Assembly (NCBI GenBank): GCA_012845835.1
Contig: JABAKD010000009.1
Coordinates: 9,420,330 to 9,484,329 of the forward strand
DNA: 64,000 bases
Reading direction: 5' to 3'
Source: Undaria pinnatifida
Lineage: Eukaryota; Sar; Phaeophyceae; Laminariales; Alariaceae
Shown here: positions 1-12,229 of the stretch, piece after piece
Numbering within the stretch: position 1 is the stretch's first letter
Layout: every line of letters starts with the position of its first letter
Translations under genes and position numbers: made by a program
The notes under the pieces: generated by a model
What the model was told of the DNA's origin: nothing
Seen by the model: the letters and a program-made list of their open reading frames with translations, nothing else
Database searches by the model: none

Positions 1-3000
1 GCAATTGCAGCTGACAACACCGTCACCACCGGCGGTAAGCAGTGACGCAACGGGGATGATCACCGGGTCAGCATTGACCGAAACACCCTCCCATGACGAA
101 ACGGTCAGCACAACTAGCGCCTGCAGAGAGAGGACAGCTCCGCAATGAAGCCCAGGGAGACTCCTGCGCGTGTTACGAGGTTTCGGCGGATCCTCTGGTT
201 CATCTGGACAACTGCCTCCATCGTCCCCGTCTGCAGATTATCGCTGCACTTCATGTCGGGGCTTTCCGACGTGCCGTGCCACCGCAACACCCGACGTGGC
301 CATAAAGTGGGCGCCACGGGGACAAACGACTGGGGTGGTGGCAGAATCGACTCTAAATGGTCAGGCGGCGAGCAATGCCGACGGGGGGAGGCGGAGGGAC
401 TCCACCACACTAGCACGAGGTGAGTAGAGGGCGGGGGGAGGGGTCATATGCAGTGTCTGCCATGGGCTGGTCGAGGCTTTCGTGACCAAGCGTACGGTAG
501 GGGGGATAACCCTATGTTCACTACCGGGGTCGAGCCACTCGAACGATTGACTCTGAACCTCACCGACAAAAACACGTCAGGCGATTAGTTTGGCGCAGCG
601 CAGCTAACCATTCCATCGCGGAATCATGTCGAAAAATGAAGTCGGCAAGAAACCTTGAGACCACAACGGAACGGTGGGGTCACTCGAGCGATTGACCCCG
701 AGCCACTGCAAGTAAAGACCCCCAAAAGGGACTCCCCTTACCATAGCCTTGATCTCGTGTTCGTGTCCGTTTGGTGTGACTTGCACCGCCACTGCGCCTT
801 AGGTTCCGTTGAGGACGTATTCCCCCGAGCAATGCTCAACGAGTCACGCCGGGTCGCGTATCTAGAGAGGGGCGTCGAGGTGTGGATGCACGTCGTCTTC
901 TCCAGAAGATTTGCAGTCTCGTCAAGTCGACGGGTGCAGCGGGGGAGGATGTGATGTCGGGCAAGATTGACAAACGTTGAGCGCCTCCTCCTAAATGCGG
1001 CCAATAAGCCGCCGAGAACGGCGGATTTGTCGCGGCGTGCCACAGAGAGTAAGGAAGCGTATAGTGAAGGAAGGAGAGCGATTCGACCCCCGAGCAGCCA
1101 CGCGTGCAAGCGTCGTACGGAGTCTGTGAGTACGCTCATGCTGGACGGTCAAAGGGTTGCTTTTATAAGGAGTACTCGTTCGTCCGTGGTGCGCCCTGAA
1201 CACTGCCGTGGGGTGGCGTTGGCAGGGGTGACAATCGGTTCGGGGTTGCCGTGAGAGCGGAGCAGGGCGGCCACATCGGGGTGAGTTTATATCAGTGGAA
1301 TCATTGACGCTGTCCTACCTGCGATTTGACCGCGTTACCGAATTGGGCACCCGCCGACGTCGACGTGTACGGATATTGGAAATTAATGACTTAGGGCGGA
1401 GGCGGGGTCGTCAACAAACGTGGTGGCGGTCAGCGCATGCAAGGGGCAACGGGGGCGGGTGCTGGAGCATCCTGCACCTATTACGGTCCGCTTTTCGACG
1501 ACTCAGCCGGGGACTCAGTGGACGGTCACGCACCTGCACCCGTTCCATGCGCCCACTAGTTGTTTTTGCGCGCTTGTTTCATGTTAAAGCACTCACAATG
1601 CCTCGCAAATGGGCATGCTGACCCGAAGTCCATCGGGCGCCGTGCAGAGAGGTCGGTGGAAGGCCGACCTTCCCACCCGGTGGCGCTGGCTCCAGGGCTG
1701 CCCAAAACCCAGACCGGGCAGAGGTGGTCGTCGCTACGGGGAGCACTACTGCTCGTCGACCTCATGCAGGAGGGCGCCCCTTGGCTGGAGTTAGCCACAT
1801 ACAAAACGACCGGTATCCACAGCATGTTCGAGTTGATGGTGCGTGCCCACTGAGGGTCGCATCTTCGTTTCTCTTGCGCTCCCTGGTCGGCGACGCCCTG
1901 AGCCTGCCTCAGGCGGCATATACCGATTTCTCCGGCTCAACTCAGGGGGCATATACCGATTTCTCCGGCTCGAGAAAAAATGAAGTGGTTGTAGCCCACT
2001 ACCAATCACTGTTCACCGCCCGCGTTCGGATCCACCGTAGGACAGCATGTTTCGGTTACAAAATCGGAGGCTCTACATCGAATTGCACGCACAGGAGAAC
2101 CTGGTGGGCCTTATCGCTGAGTGGGAGGACCGCCTGACGATACGGGCCCTAGGGGTTCAAAACACCCTGAATATATATTTAGTACTGCTTCCGTTTCCGG
2201 CAGCCGTGGCGGCACCGCAGGGGGACAAGCTCCATTGCTGCACAGCGAACGGTTGGTAGCTTAGGGTGTCGAGTAGGGAGTCACGGCTCGTGGAGCCATG
2301 AAGAGCCATCAGGCCGCCGAGGACAGGGATACCACGCCACCAGAACACCTGGGAACTCCCCTCACAACGCCCAGTGCCACCTTACCAGTACCTGCGCAAG
2401 CGACCGCAACGGTTAATAGGAACGTATGAGGGGGTGGACCTGCCGCAAGAGATATACAAGGTCGGCTGAGCATATCTGAGAGGGTTTAAAGAGCAGCGCG
2501 TGCTCAGCGGGGGGCCGGCACGAATTGGGCGTGGATCCTTTGGTGAGGGGGGAAACATCCCGCCTCCAACCGCTCGCCAAACGGAAGGCGGCACAGGAGG
2601 CAGGGTGCACAACGAATTTCGGCGGGCCGTGGATTGGTGGATTTGGCGCCGGAGGGTACAGGGCGGAGAGCCAAATGCTCGATGAACGAGGGGTCGCTGG
2701 GAGCGGCGGGGGGACTACGTTATCGACCGGCCTGGCACCAGGTGGGGGATCTCCCAAGGCGTCGGGAAGGGCGCGTGGGAGCTCGACGCGACCAGACGTT
2801 TTCCTCGACGACACCCATAGCGACGTAGCCTGCGGGTTTCGTTTGATCTAGCCCCAATAGGGGCCCGATAAAATGATCATATAGAAATGCACCTCATGTG
2901 CTACACGCACTTTGTGTGGTGGAGACCCCGTGAAGGACGCAAACCGGCACCGTTTCCCTGCCTGTTGCTGAGTCATGCACACGAGACTGGACGCATTAAA

Positions 3001-3500
3001 GGCGACAACTCAAGCAGACGCCGGTATTCGCGGTCGGGCGGCACAGATGACTGGGGGAGTTACGGGAGACGCAAACCTGCGCAGACGGGGGCATTGGTAC
3101 AGATGCGACCGGAATGGCTTGGAGGGTTGTTCGCCGCTCGATGTGGTTTCCGTTGAATGTCTGCAATGACGTTTCGCAACCGGAAATAACGTACAGCCGT
3201 AGCTTTCTAGTGCACATGTACGTCTGAGCATTCACACACTAGACGTCTTCAGCCACGTCTTGGAGAATCACCAGCTGAACCGGCAGTTGGCAACGCCGAA
3301 GTAATTATCGCGGGCGACGAATATGTGGTCATTCTGTGTATGCTGCCGCACTCAACGGACGGTCGCATTAATATACAACCGAAGTTCGCATTATTATTGT
3401 TAGACGGCGGCGACACCCCCCTCTTGCGCAGACAGCAGGCGGGGCGACACAGGGCGACACAAGTCAGGGGAATTCCACCCAAAAGCGTCGGCCGAGGCTG
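1..3500. other. No confident gene: possible decayed retroelement flank
   Basis: Many short overlapping frames and none of convincing quality. A Cys-rich stretch at about 235-275 (reading YRCTSCRGFPTCRAT in one frame) could be a remnant zinc finger upstream of the RT remnant at 3.5 kb, but this is weak. A 23-bp direct repeat (GCATATACCGATTTCTCCGG plus CTC) occurs at 1916 and 1949. Confidence 0.3.
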
Positions 3501-3516
3501 GGCACGATCGTGAGAC

Positions 3517-4926
3517 TTGAGCGTGTCGCTGCGGGGGCAGGGTATAAGTCGCAGCATGCACCCTCCTCGTAGAGTGGCGTTCGATCGGCAGCGATGTGAC
3601 GTGGACCATTCAGGTGGCCAAATTCCCGTCGAACACCTCGCCACCGTTTCCGTGGCAGTAGCTGCGGCAGTGCTAGCAAGTACCCTAGATGAAGAGGAAG
3701 GAGGTGCTTCCCCGCAGCGCCCGGGCGGCGCGTATGCTTCCCAGTTTTTTCCAAACATAATCGCCTCCGGCAGCGCTCTATCGGGCCCTGAGAACTACGA
3801 TCAACGCTTCGCGCACCTCCAATCTAATACCCACACCAACATCGAGCGTGAAGAAACAGATAAGATAATGAAAACCTTCTGGCAGAGAATCGTTGACAGC
3901 CCTGACGCGTTCCCACCGGAGGGTTGGACGCTCTTCCCGCGGTTTAACCTCACCACGTTGGGGGAGTATGGCCGACGGGTCCGGGTCGGCATGGCATGGA
4001 GGCGGCTTATTATAACAGGGGCAACTGGATCATTCTCCCGGCCAACTCTAACGTGTTCAATACGTTCAACAAGACGGCCTTGCATGCGAAGGTGGTCACG
4101 CGCGTGCCGGCGCTCACACTGTTTGCGGTCTAGTGGAGAGACGCCAGCAGGTGATGTGCTCGTTCGGATGGGCTCGGGGGAGAATCGGGCGATCGCTTGC
4201 TCCATAGGGGCGCAGCAAGGGGACCCTATGGGACGGACGAATCTGATTATCGTTGCGACCGTGGGGTTGAAGCGTTTTCGTGCGGAGTTCGAGGGGGAAG
4301 GAGTCAAAGCCTTGGCCTTTGCCTACATGGGCGACGTCACTCTTGATCTCATGGTGGTCACGGTGACCGCGGTCAGAGCCCTAACCTTCGTTCGGCGCGA
4401 GCTTGACGGAATTGGCATCGTTGTCAACCTCGCCAAACGTGTCACGTTAACTCTGAAAGATTTCGTTCAGACGGTGGAAAATGTGTCGTTCCTAGCAAAT
4501 ATAAACGTCCGAATCGCAGCAGACAGGGATGACGTCGCTATCACTATCATAGAATACGTCACAGAGCGCGTGGCGGGGCCAGTAAGGCGTGGAAGCGTGC
4601 ATGTCGTGCCGCGTTTCCTGGCAGGCATACCAGTCAAGCGGCCGCCGTCATTGCCACCAAATGCCATGCACAGAGCATCAGCTATCACATCTCGAGCGTG
4701 TCATGGACACGGATGCGCGCTCCCAAGCGCATGGGAGGGCCGACAACCGGGCGAAGCGGGCCACTGCTGTTTTGTGCGCCTTATGCTCGTGATGCTCACG
4801 TTCGTGTCGGGCGGAAAGCACGTAGCTTGTGCCACGCACAACAATAATGCGGCGCGAAATTCTTCCCGGAAGCTGTCATACGACGGGCAATGCATGCATA
4901 CATGGCATGTTACATGGTGGCTCTAG
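3517..4926 (+). pseudogene. Decayed non-LTR-type reverse transcriptase
   Basis: A 469-codon open frame, but only part of it is ancestral sequence. The block GAQQGDPMG near 4210 matches the RT Q-G-D-x-x-G motif. The segment LKRFRAEFEGEGVKALAFAYMGD corresponds to the catalytic palm, with YMGD in place of YMDD, so one catalytic Asp is missing. Motif A is found in another frame near 4044-4070 (SNVFNTFNKTALHAKVV), followed by a stop at about 4132, so a frameshift lies between. The expected motif A Asp also appears to be changed. The later block FVRRELDGIGIVVNLAKRVTL is typical of this RT group, which I recall from stramenopile and dinoflagellate genomes. Confidence 0.7.
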
Positions 4927-5727
4927 CTACTGCATAACTATGATTGCGGTCTATCAATGTGCGGCGAGTGTCAAAACGAGTCAACCACGAAAAATGACGA
5001 ATCTGGCAACGGAAGAAGACGATGGCCACTACAAAACAGAGCACAATAATGACGACAATAAAAACCGGCTTAACGCAACCCCCCGCCCTCCTATACTACG
5101 TATATCAAACCCCGAACAAATCCTCCCTCCTAAGCACTTCCAACGAAACCTCGATCATGTATATCTACTACTGGGTGTATTGAGTATCGCATATAGGATC
5201 TACATGCGTCGTAAAAATTCTGGCCTGAATATTATGCTGGAGGTACAGTATTTACCCGCACAAAAAACGTACAAATAAAACTCACGGCTGACGTCCTTAA
5301 AACATTTTTATAAAATATACGTAGAATCGCATGGTAAAGAGTCGGTGCCTTCGGCGGCCGCCCTCGGCAATCCTCGGGTCTCTCAGACTACTCGCAGTGT
5401 TCTTAATTGCCGAAGGGGGGATTATTTTTTCTGGGTCGATCCAGGGGTTGTTTTTTCACGCATCTTTCTCTATTTTTCCTTGTTTTGTTTTGTTTTTTAA
5501 CGTGCTTCTTTTGTACACAGCACGAAGGCACAAACCAAGCACCGATAGCCACGCACATAGTAGCAGTATCAACGTATCGCAAGCACAGCAGAAAATCCTG
5601 CAATCGGCCCTGCACACAAGCAGCAAAGTACATACTTCGTGTCGATCAGAGTACGATAAATCAAGCAAGCAGACAAGAGCAAAGGGGATGCCGAGAATCA
5701 GGATTTTTGATGGGTCAGAGTAAACCT
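4927..5727. other. AT-richer stretch with no recognised feature
   Basis: I see no gene or named repeat. A T-rich segment lies near 5400-5520. Confidence 0.4.
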
Positions 5728-6286
5728 CGCGGATCGGGTCGGGTCGGGTAGGGTTAGGCGACCCAACCCGACCCGTGGCATTTCAATACCCTTTTGATCC
5801 GACCCAATCCGACCCGCGAGATATCAAAACCTGGTGACCAGACCTGACCCGACCCGACCCGACCCGATTCGACCTGTGAACGTTTGAACACCTCCTGACC
5901 CGACCCGACCCGACCCGCCAGCTCCGAATAAACCGTGAAATGCAGGTCATGTCGCCAGTCGGACCACCTTGACCTGCGAGTTTTTTTCTCCCGACGCACG
6001 GGTTCGTCGCGGATCGGGTCGGGTCGGGTAGGGTTAGGCGACCCAACCCGACCCGTGGCATTTCAATACCCTTTTGATCCGACCCAATCCGACCCGCGAG
6101 ATATCAAAACCTGGTGACCAGACCTGACCCGACCCGACCCGACCCGATTCGACCTGTGAACGTTTGAACACCTCCTGACCCGACCCGACCCGACCCGCCA
6201 GCTCCGAATAAACCGTGAAATGCAGGTCATGTCGCCAGTCGGATCACCTTGACCTGCGAGTTTTTTTCTCCCGACGCACGGGTTCG
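5728..6286. repeat. Near-perfect 280-bp tandem duplication of GGGTC-rich sequence
   Basis: Units 5728-6006 and 6008-6286 have a period of 280 bp. I see only one difference (GGACCACC at 5961 against GGATCACC at 6241). Each unit has a telomere-like GGGTAGGGTTAGG core and flanking inverted GGGTC/GACCC pentamer runs. It is a recent duplication. Confidence 0.92.
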
Positions 6287-6544
6287 ACTCGTGGACCTGA
6301 CCCGCGGGTTGACCGTTCAAAAATGGTTTGATCTCTGCTTTTGTACGCCGCAGTGATATGTGATCTGGATGTAATGGTTATGGATGGATTTGGACATGAA
6401 GACGTACCTTGGCGGCGTTTTAACGTACGATCAAAATGGGTATCAGCACAACAGAAAAGCCCCCAGATAGGAAATAACAAGATTAGAATGTGGTGGATCC
6501 GCAGGTCAGATCTACGGTCCTACTCGCGGGTCAGAAAATAACAA

Positions 6545-6835
6545 CTATCAGGTCAATGCGGCCCGACCCGTGACATGACCCGTATCTCGCGGGTCATGAC
6601 CCGAACCGACCCGCGAGATTTATAAAGTCTTTTGACCGGACCCAATCCGATCCAAGAGATTTCAAAACCTCTTCACCCGACCCGACCTCGATCCGTGAGA
6701 TTTCACAACCTGTTGATCCAATCCGACCCGACCCGTGAGATTTTTGAACTTGTTGACCCGACTCGACCCGACCCGACCCTACCCGTGAGGTGTCGAAAAC
6801 TTCGTGACCCGACACGCGGGTTAGGTCATGACCTA
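6545..6835. repeat. GGGTC/GACCC-rich dispersed repeat
   Basis: Further, more diverged members of the same family as 5728-6286, with alternating GACCCG runs and GAGATTT spacers. The Gly/Ser/Arg/Val-rich frames are artefacts. Confidence 0.85.
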
Positions 6836-7497
6836 TGAAACGCCCTGCCGAGAACATCATGTGCGAGTGTTTTTTTGCGCTACCTTTGTTCTTTTTCCCT
6901 CTTTGGTGTTGTTGCTCTTTGTATATTTGGTTATAAAGCCACGAAGAACTACTTTGGACATTTTTCAACTACCGCAACTGCTCAGCCCTGTCTGTGACGA
7001 ACCGCCGTCTAGGCGTAGTATACACTATTCTTAGTCTGGAATATCTTAAAAGATGTGACTGGCGTGACCAAAAACCACCGTCTTGCTGGGCACTTGAGCG
7101 ACACTGCTGTGTGTGTTTCATGCAATCGTTTTTTCCACCCATCGACATCCAGAACACCCACTGCCCGTGCCGATTCGTCATCCCAGACAGACATAAGCTC
7201 TGCAACATAGTCACAAACTTCGAGACACGTAAATATATATCGCAAGCACTACACAGCGAAATGCACCAGGTGCATACGGTATACTCATGCATGTGGCGTC
7301 CGGGTCGTTTTCCTGGAGCATGGCGGCGAGGCTCTTTGGGCATTTTCAAGTCTCCAGTTTGCACCTGCAATCAATCATGGGCCGTTGTCCGCTTCACATC
7401 ATTTGCGGTGGAATCATAATACTGGGGGCTGTTTATGATACAGGCCACCCTTTGCAGATTTCTCTACTATGCAGGTTCCACATTGGTGTAAGAGTAA
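6836..7497. repeat. Largely unassigned; 7100-7215 is a dispersed piece
   Basis: 7100-7215 (ATCGACATCCAGAACACCCA and CTGCCCGTGCCGATTCGTCA) is similar in reverse complement to 26690-26810 and partly to 24500-24540. I see no gene. Confidence 0.55.
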
Positions 7498-7861
7498 TGT
7501 GCGGGGACACAGAGTGTCCCCTGAAGGTCTGCTAATTGAGCAGGTTCTCCGAGAAAACTCACTTTCTTAGCCTTCGCAGAGACGTTAATTCGATTTCACC
7601 AGAGCCCCGCATGGCTTCTAAGATCAGAGGCATGTGCCTCCGATCTATTTCCTGAGTATCCCGAATATACGACGCCAACGTTATCATACGAAATCCATCC
7701 AAATTATCTCAATACGGATAATTACAGGCCTTTCGAGGCCGTATCTTAACACTAACCCACCCTGATGAACCAGAAATATGGGAGATTCGGGGAAACTCCG
7801 GTTCTACGAACTAGACCATGAGTCGAAGATGCGGCTCCTCAAAACCCACTCCCATACCTCT
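7498..7861 (+). repeat. Dispersed repeat B, copy 1 (about 365 bp)
   Basis: Begins TGTGCGGGGACACAGAG, contains GCACGTGCCTCCGATC-like and CGGATAATTACAGGCCTTTC blocks, and ends CCCACTCCCATACCTCT. Other copies lie at 12230-12817 and 18609-18979. It may be the LTR of the Ty3/gypsy family present here, since copy 2 directly precedes the gag-protease region, but this is unproven. Confidence 0.8.
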
Positions 7862-8650
7862 AACGGTCTGGCTATGGAGCCAGGAACACGCGAAGAAAAG
7901 CAGTTGAAGGAAACGCAGACCCTACAACAGAGCAAAAGCTACCCATCAAAAACCTGCCGCGTACCGCCGATGTGGCGGGGGGGGGGCAGAAAAGGCTCTA
8001 GAATCTGCCGCATACCGTTAGTGTGGCGGGGGGGGGCAGGGAAGGCTCTACAGCAAACCAGCTACAGAAAAGGTACCATGGCGGGGCGAACCCTCGTCGA
8101 TATGGAGGGGAACACAGGCGCTAACACAAGGAAGAAGTCATGCGAAAAACCTCCCGCGAGCCATCGGCATGGCGGGGGGTTGGACAAAGAAAAGACAAAT
8201 ACCCGGGATGGAGGGTGGCCGCACCTACAGCCCCGCGAGGGGGGAAAGTGTTTAGCCGAAAAAACAAACCAAACAAATACAGCACACAAAAAAAAATATT
8301 CAAAGATGACATACAGGCCGGTACATAGCCCTGTACCACGTTACGCGCGAACAGGGTACCGTGGTCGCCCCCCGGCTCTGGGCTGAGGAGGGCGTCGGCA
8401 GGGCGAAATTGGACAACGACGAAAAAGCGACAACCCTGCGCCTCATATAGCGGCGTTTTACCCGAACCCTGGCCCGGCACTGAGCAGGGAGTTCGGCAGG
8501 ACAAAAAGAAAAAGAAGAAATGGAAAGAATCGCCCCAAAACCAGACCAAGACTCTCAGAACACCACAATCAACCCAAAGACAAAGACGAGAACCTCATAA
8601 CCCAAACAAAATGGTGAACTGTCGAGGAGCGGTGGCGGCTTGAAAGTCAA
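7862..8650 (+). other. Retroelement leader-like sequence, no gene
   Basis: Follows repeat B copy 1 and is purine-rich, with several repeated words (CCGCxxxTGTGGCGGGGGGG). It carries an open frame of 202 codons of low quality (7778-8386) without domains. It resembles the untranslated leader that also follows repeat B copy 2. Confidence 0.4.
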
Positions 8651-11600
8651 CTGGCCACGGCCGCGCCTCGAGATTTATCTACGTTCCGTTGGATCCCCCG
8701 AGGAAATGCGCTGGCGATGTGAACTTGCAGGCATCAAAAGCCTCCTACGGCTCCCGTCCACGTCGTGTAGCGCGCCGGGGGGCGAGGAAGTTTAATCGGT
8801 CCCGGGTCGTCCAGAAAGCAGACCTGGTATACCTTGTCCTCGGTAGTGCTCGCGCTGATTTTTTCAAGCCACCATAACCCATCGTCTCTCTTGTACCAAA
8901 GTGGGCTCCCTTAGGAAGTACCGTGTCGTGGTAGCGACGGAGCCAATCGGCGCGGGGAACACAAGCATAGCCCGGCGCTAGGAAACGTTCCCCGTTGTTT
9001 CGGGAGAGCTCGCGCCGTGCCGCCCCGATCCGCATTCGGCGGTAGAGGCGGTTGGTTTGGCGGTGCTGGTCCGGGGTTCCGGCACAATAACGCAAGATGT
9101 GGTGGCGGGAGAGGTCGAGGTCCATTTCTCGCTCCCAGGAAGCGTCGGAGAGTCCCGCTCAGTGCGTTTTGTATAGCACCGCGATGACGCCAACTCGCCC
9201 CCGTATCGACTGATGACCGGTGATCTAATCCACCTACAGCCGTTGGAGGGGGTTCGAAACGTCGTCTTGAGTGATGTGATACGGCGGAGACTTCTTGGAA
9301 AAAATGTTAAGCACGTACTGCGTCATCCCCGCCGGTAGGTATTTGGGCTTGTCCCCGCTGTCGTGGGGGTTGGCGCAGGGTTTGCAGCGCTCGATGGCCA
9401 CACGTCGACGAGCGTCCGACCCGGGCAGGTCGGAAGGGAGGTCTAAATAAAGGAGGTTGCTCCCGAGCGGCGAACCGTCCGGGGTTCGGCGGCGGAGCAG
9501 GGACCGACTGCCAGGATCTTGTACGGGCCTGTCCAGTTAAGCGCGAGTTTGGCCTTGAGTACCTTGGTGTCGGTGTTCGCCTTCACACCCTGGTGGGTGG
9601 TGGAGGCAGTGGTGTACAACCATGCCCAACCACCCGTAGCAAAGTTAGGTGCTGGACGCAGCGCGTCGGCGACGGCGGGGTTTCTGTGGTTATCACGAGA
9701 AAGGGTGAGGGCGTGGTGTGCGCGGACAACGTCGTTCTCGCGCTTTTGCCGGTCGGTGGCCAAGGCGCAATAGTTCAGGTGGTCGCGGGCTAGACTCTGG
9801 TGTCCCACGACGCCAGTGCGGTCGAAAATCGTCAGGGGGAGCCGTGGGAGTCTGCCTATGTAGCCCTCGTTGGGCGCCAGACCCGTCGCGACGCTGATGG
9901 AATTGTTGTAAGCGAATTCTACGTGGGGCAGATGCAAGTTCCAGTCGTCTTGTCGCTCGTTGACGACCATAGCGAGCATTTGGGCCATAGTGTGGTGTAC
10001 CTGCTCAACGCCCCCGTTGCAGTTGGGATGATAGGAGCTTGTAGCAAGCTTGTGCACACCCAATAGCTGATATACAGCTTGCGAAAGCTTGGAGCAGAAC
10101 TGCAGGCCGTTGTCCGAGAGTATGGTGCGCAAGCACCCCCACAAGGGGATGTATTGGTTCACCAGGATATTGGCTGTACCCTCCGCGGTGAACTCAGCGG
10201 CAGTGACGGGGAACATGTCGAGCTGACGACTGAAGCGATCGGTGAACAGCAGGATGTAGGTGTTGCCTCGTGGTGTGACCAGAAGGGGGCCGAAGTAGTC
10301 AACACTGACGGCGGCAATGTGGAGGCATTGAAATGATTGGCCAGCGGAAAGTCAGCCGTTGGGTTTTCCGCGCTTGGCACTTTAAGCAGTGGCGAAGCCA
10401 CCACCGGGTGCACACATTCATGCCAATCCACCAATAAAACCGCTCCTGCATCCGCAACGTGCGCGTGGTGCCAAGGTGACAAGAGGCCGTCGAGTGACAA
10501 GCTTGCATGATCCAAGGGCGCATGAGCAGGGGAACGTAGATGCGAACTGGCTCGTCGTTTAGCAGGCAAGCAGCTCGCTCCACAGATTTGGGTTCGTCAG
10601 ACCTTGTAGGCGGCAGTGTTGGGTTACGGACGAGTAGGACGATGTAGTCGTCGGTTGTATGTAGTCGACCCTTACCCGCCATCTCCTGGATGTCTGAGAG
10701 GGAGGGACGCTTGTGCGAAGCGTAGCACGCCAAAAAGTCGGGCGGCAGAGCCGACGGCCGGCCGATAGAGGTGTAACGTATCGTGGCGTGGCACGTCGGC
10801 TCAGCGTGCTGCTCTCGCTTACAATCGGCGTGCGAATAACGCGCGACGGAATCCACGAACCGCAATTCAGCAGCGTCGTCGAGGGTATCCGACCTTGTAG
10901 GTGCAGTCGGCGTGTCAGCAGGAGAAGGCGTAAGCCGTAGGAGAGGAGTTCCCTTAGGCTCTGCGTGGTCGTGGTCGGACGGAAGGGGCACCGTGCGGAC
11001 CGGCGGGTCGGCAAGAGTAGGGGTCGCGGCGGCGGGCGGAGCCGGCCGCGGCCGTCGGGCTCGCGGCGGAGTTTTAACTCGTCTGGAAGATGGCCGAGGG
11101 GAACCGCCGGGCTCGAAGCCATAGTCGACAGCAGGGAGTGCCTTACCAGCTGCTGTTGCTGAACGCCGGCGCGAGTGGAGATGCGGTCTTAAAAAGACGC
11201 CATCGTCTGGGGCGCCGGAGAGCCAGGCGAGGTAGAGACGGACGCGGTCGGGCCCGTGGGCTCGACCGAGTCAGCCCCTTGTACCGAGCTCCGGGAAGGA
11301 TTCGGTTGGGCGGCTGATGTCGTGGCAGCCGGGGCTTCTGCGGAGTCGTCGCTGGCCGCGGTGGGTACAGCAAAAACCGAAGCGAAATCGTAGTCGGCTG
11401 CACACGAGACCCCCCCGCTTCCGGGAGAGCTATCAGCGGTGGCGGCGAATGCAGAAACACGAGCGGCGAATCTCCTGGAGGGAGTAGGAAGGTCATCAAG
11501 CCTCATGCGCGGCCCGGGTGTGCAAAAATAGCAAAAGTCGGCAAGGGTGAGAGGGAGCCCACCCAAGGCATTATTTTCGGTGCGGGGCATTAGCCCAACC

Positions 11601-11929
11601 AAGCCGACACCCGGAATCGGAGAGGGTGAAACGTGTGCAGCCCGCAAGCCCTTATGAAGTACCAGGTATTTCCCGTTACTCTCAACAGGGGTGAAACTCG
11701 TCAAACCATTGCGGTCGTGTTCCGTGGCAGGCTCCGGCAAGCGAGACAGCAAGTCGTTGCCGTTCGCGCTTCCTTTTCGGTATTCGAAGGTGTAGTCGCA
11801 TGCGGTGAGGAATTCGAGCCATCTCTAGACTCGGGCGTTGTGGTCCCTCACTTTGCCTATGCTTTCCAGAGCCTTGTGGTCTGAGAATATGCGGAATTTG
11901 GTGCCCCAAAGGTAGCCGACGACGCCATT
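8650..11929 (-). mobile_element. Ty3/gypsy pol fragment: RNase H, integrase, C-terminal domain (frameshifted)
   Basis: Read on the minus strand from right to left. RNase H: a TKFRIFSDHKALESIGK block near 11890-11840, then YTFEYRKGSAN. A long Pro/Ala linker. An H2C2 zinc-binding domain near 10500-10400 (CHSTASCHLG, then CLKCQARK). The integrase core has the catalytic triad VDYFGP, SDNG and GGVEQ, with exactly 35 residues between the second Asp and the Glu (about 10310-9970). A C-terminal region (GPYKILAVGP) continues in other frames to a chromodomain-like end near 8900-8750. Frameshifts near 10200, 9480 and 8900 and several stops inactivate it. The RT part is missing, cut at the TRIM junction near 11920. 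Confidence 0.9.
9443..10216 (-). pseudogene. Integrase core of the Ty3/gypsy fragment
   Basis: The longest intact frame of the element (257 codons) contains the second Asp and the Glu of the DDE triad. The first Asp (VDYFGP) lies just upstream in another frame, so the enzyme is broken. The stop at 9443 comes from a frameshift: the ancestral sequence continues in a neighbouring frame (LYLDLPSDLPG). Confidence 0.88.
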
Positions 11930-12229
11930 TGTTAAGGAGCTAGTGGGGTATTAGCCTGTTTGACCACCTGCAAAAGGTTAACCGATAGCTTACCCAAACT
12001 AAGCTTTACAACACTCTCCCCCCCAGAAACGGTGGGATACCAGATCGGCCGGATATACGGGCGGACCTGTCAATATCCAAGCGGTTTCATTTCCTGGGTA
12101 CACCGGGGAGAGTATTTTTCAATTCGACATGGGGAAAGTTTGAAAAAGCTTATTATTGTGGATGGTGGGATTTGAACCCATGACCCAAAAACCCATGGTG
12201 CTGCCGACGACGCCGTATTGTAAGATTAT
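11921..12229 (-). mobile_element. TRIM copy 1, permuted (one LTR at 11930-12013)
   Basis: Contains a single 84-bp LTR and one internal region. The first bases of another internal region (GCCGACGACGCCATT) lie on the outer side of the LTR. This arrangement suggests a remnant of an LTR-internal-LTR-internal array. It abuts the Ty3/gypsy fragment on the left and repeat B copy 2 on the right. Confidence 0.7.

Noticed and set aside
7756-7790. Hammerhead ribozyme in repeat B (CTGATGA followed by GAAA)
   Set aside because: CTGATGA is kept in all three copies, but the GAAA box and the stem between are not conserved or pairing, and no cleavage-site strand is found.
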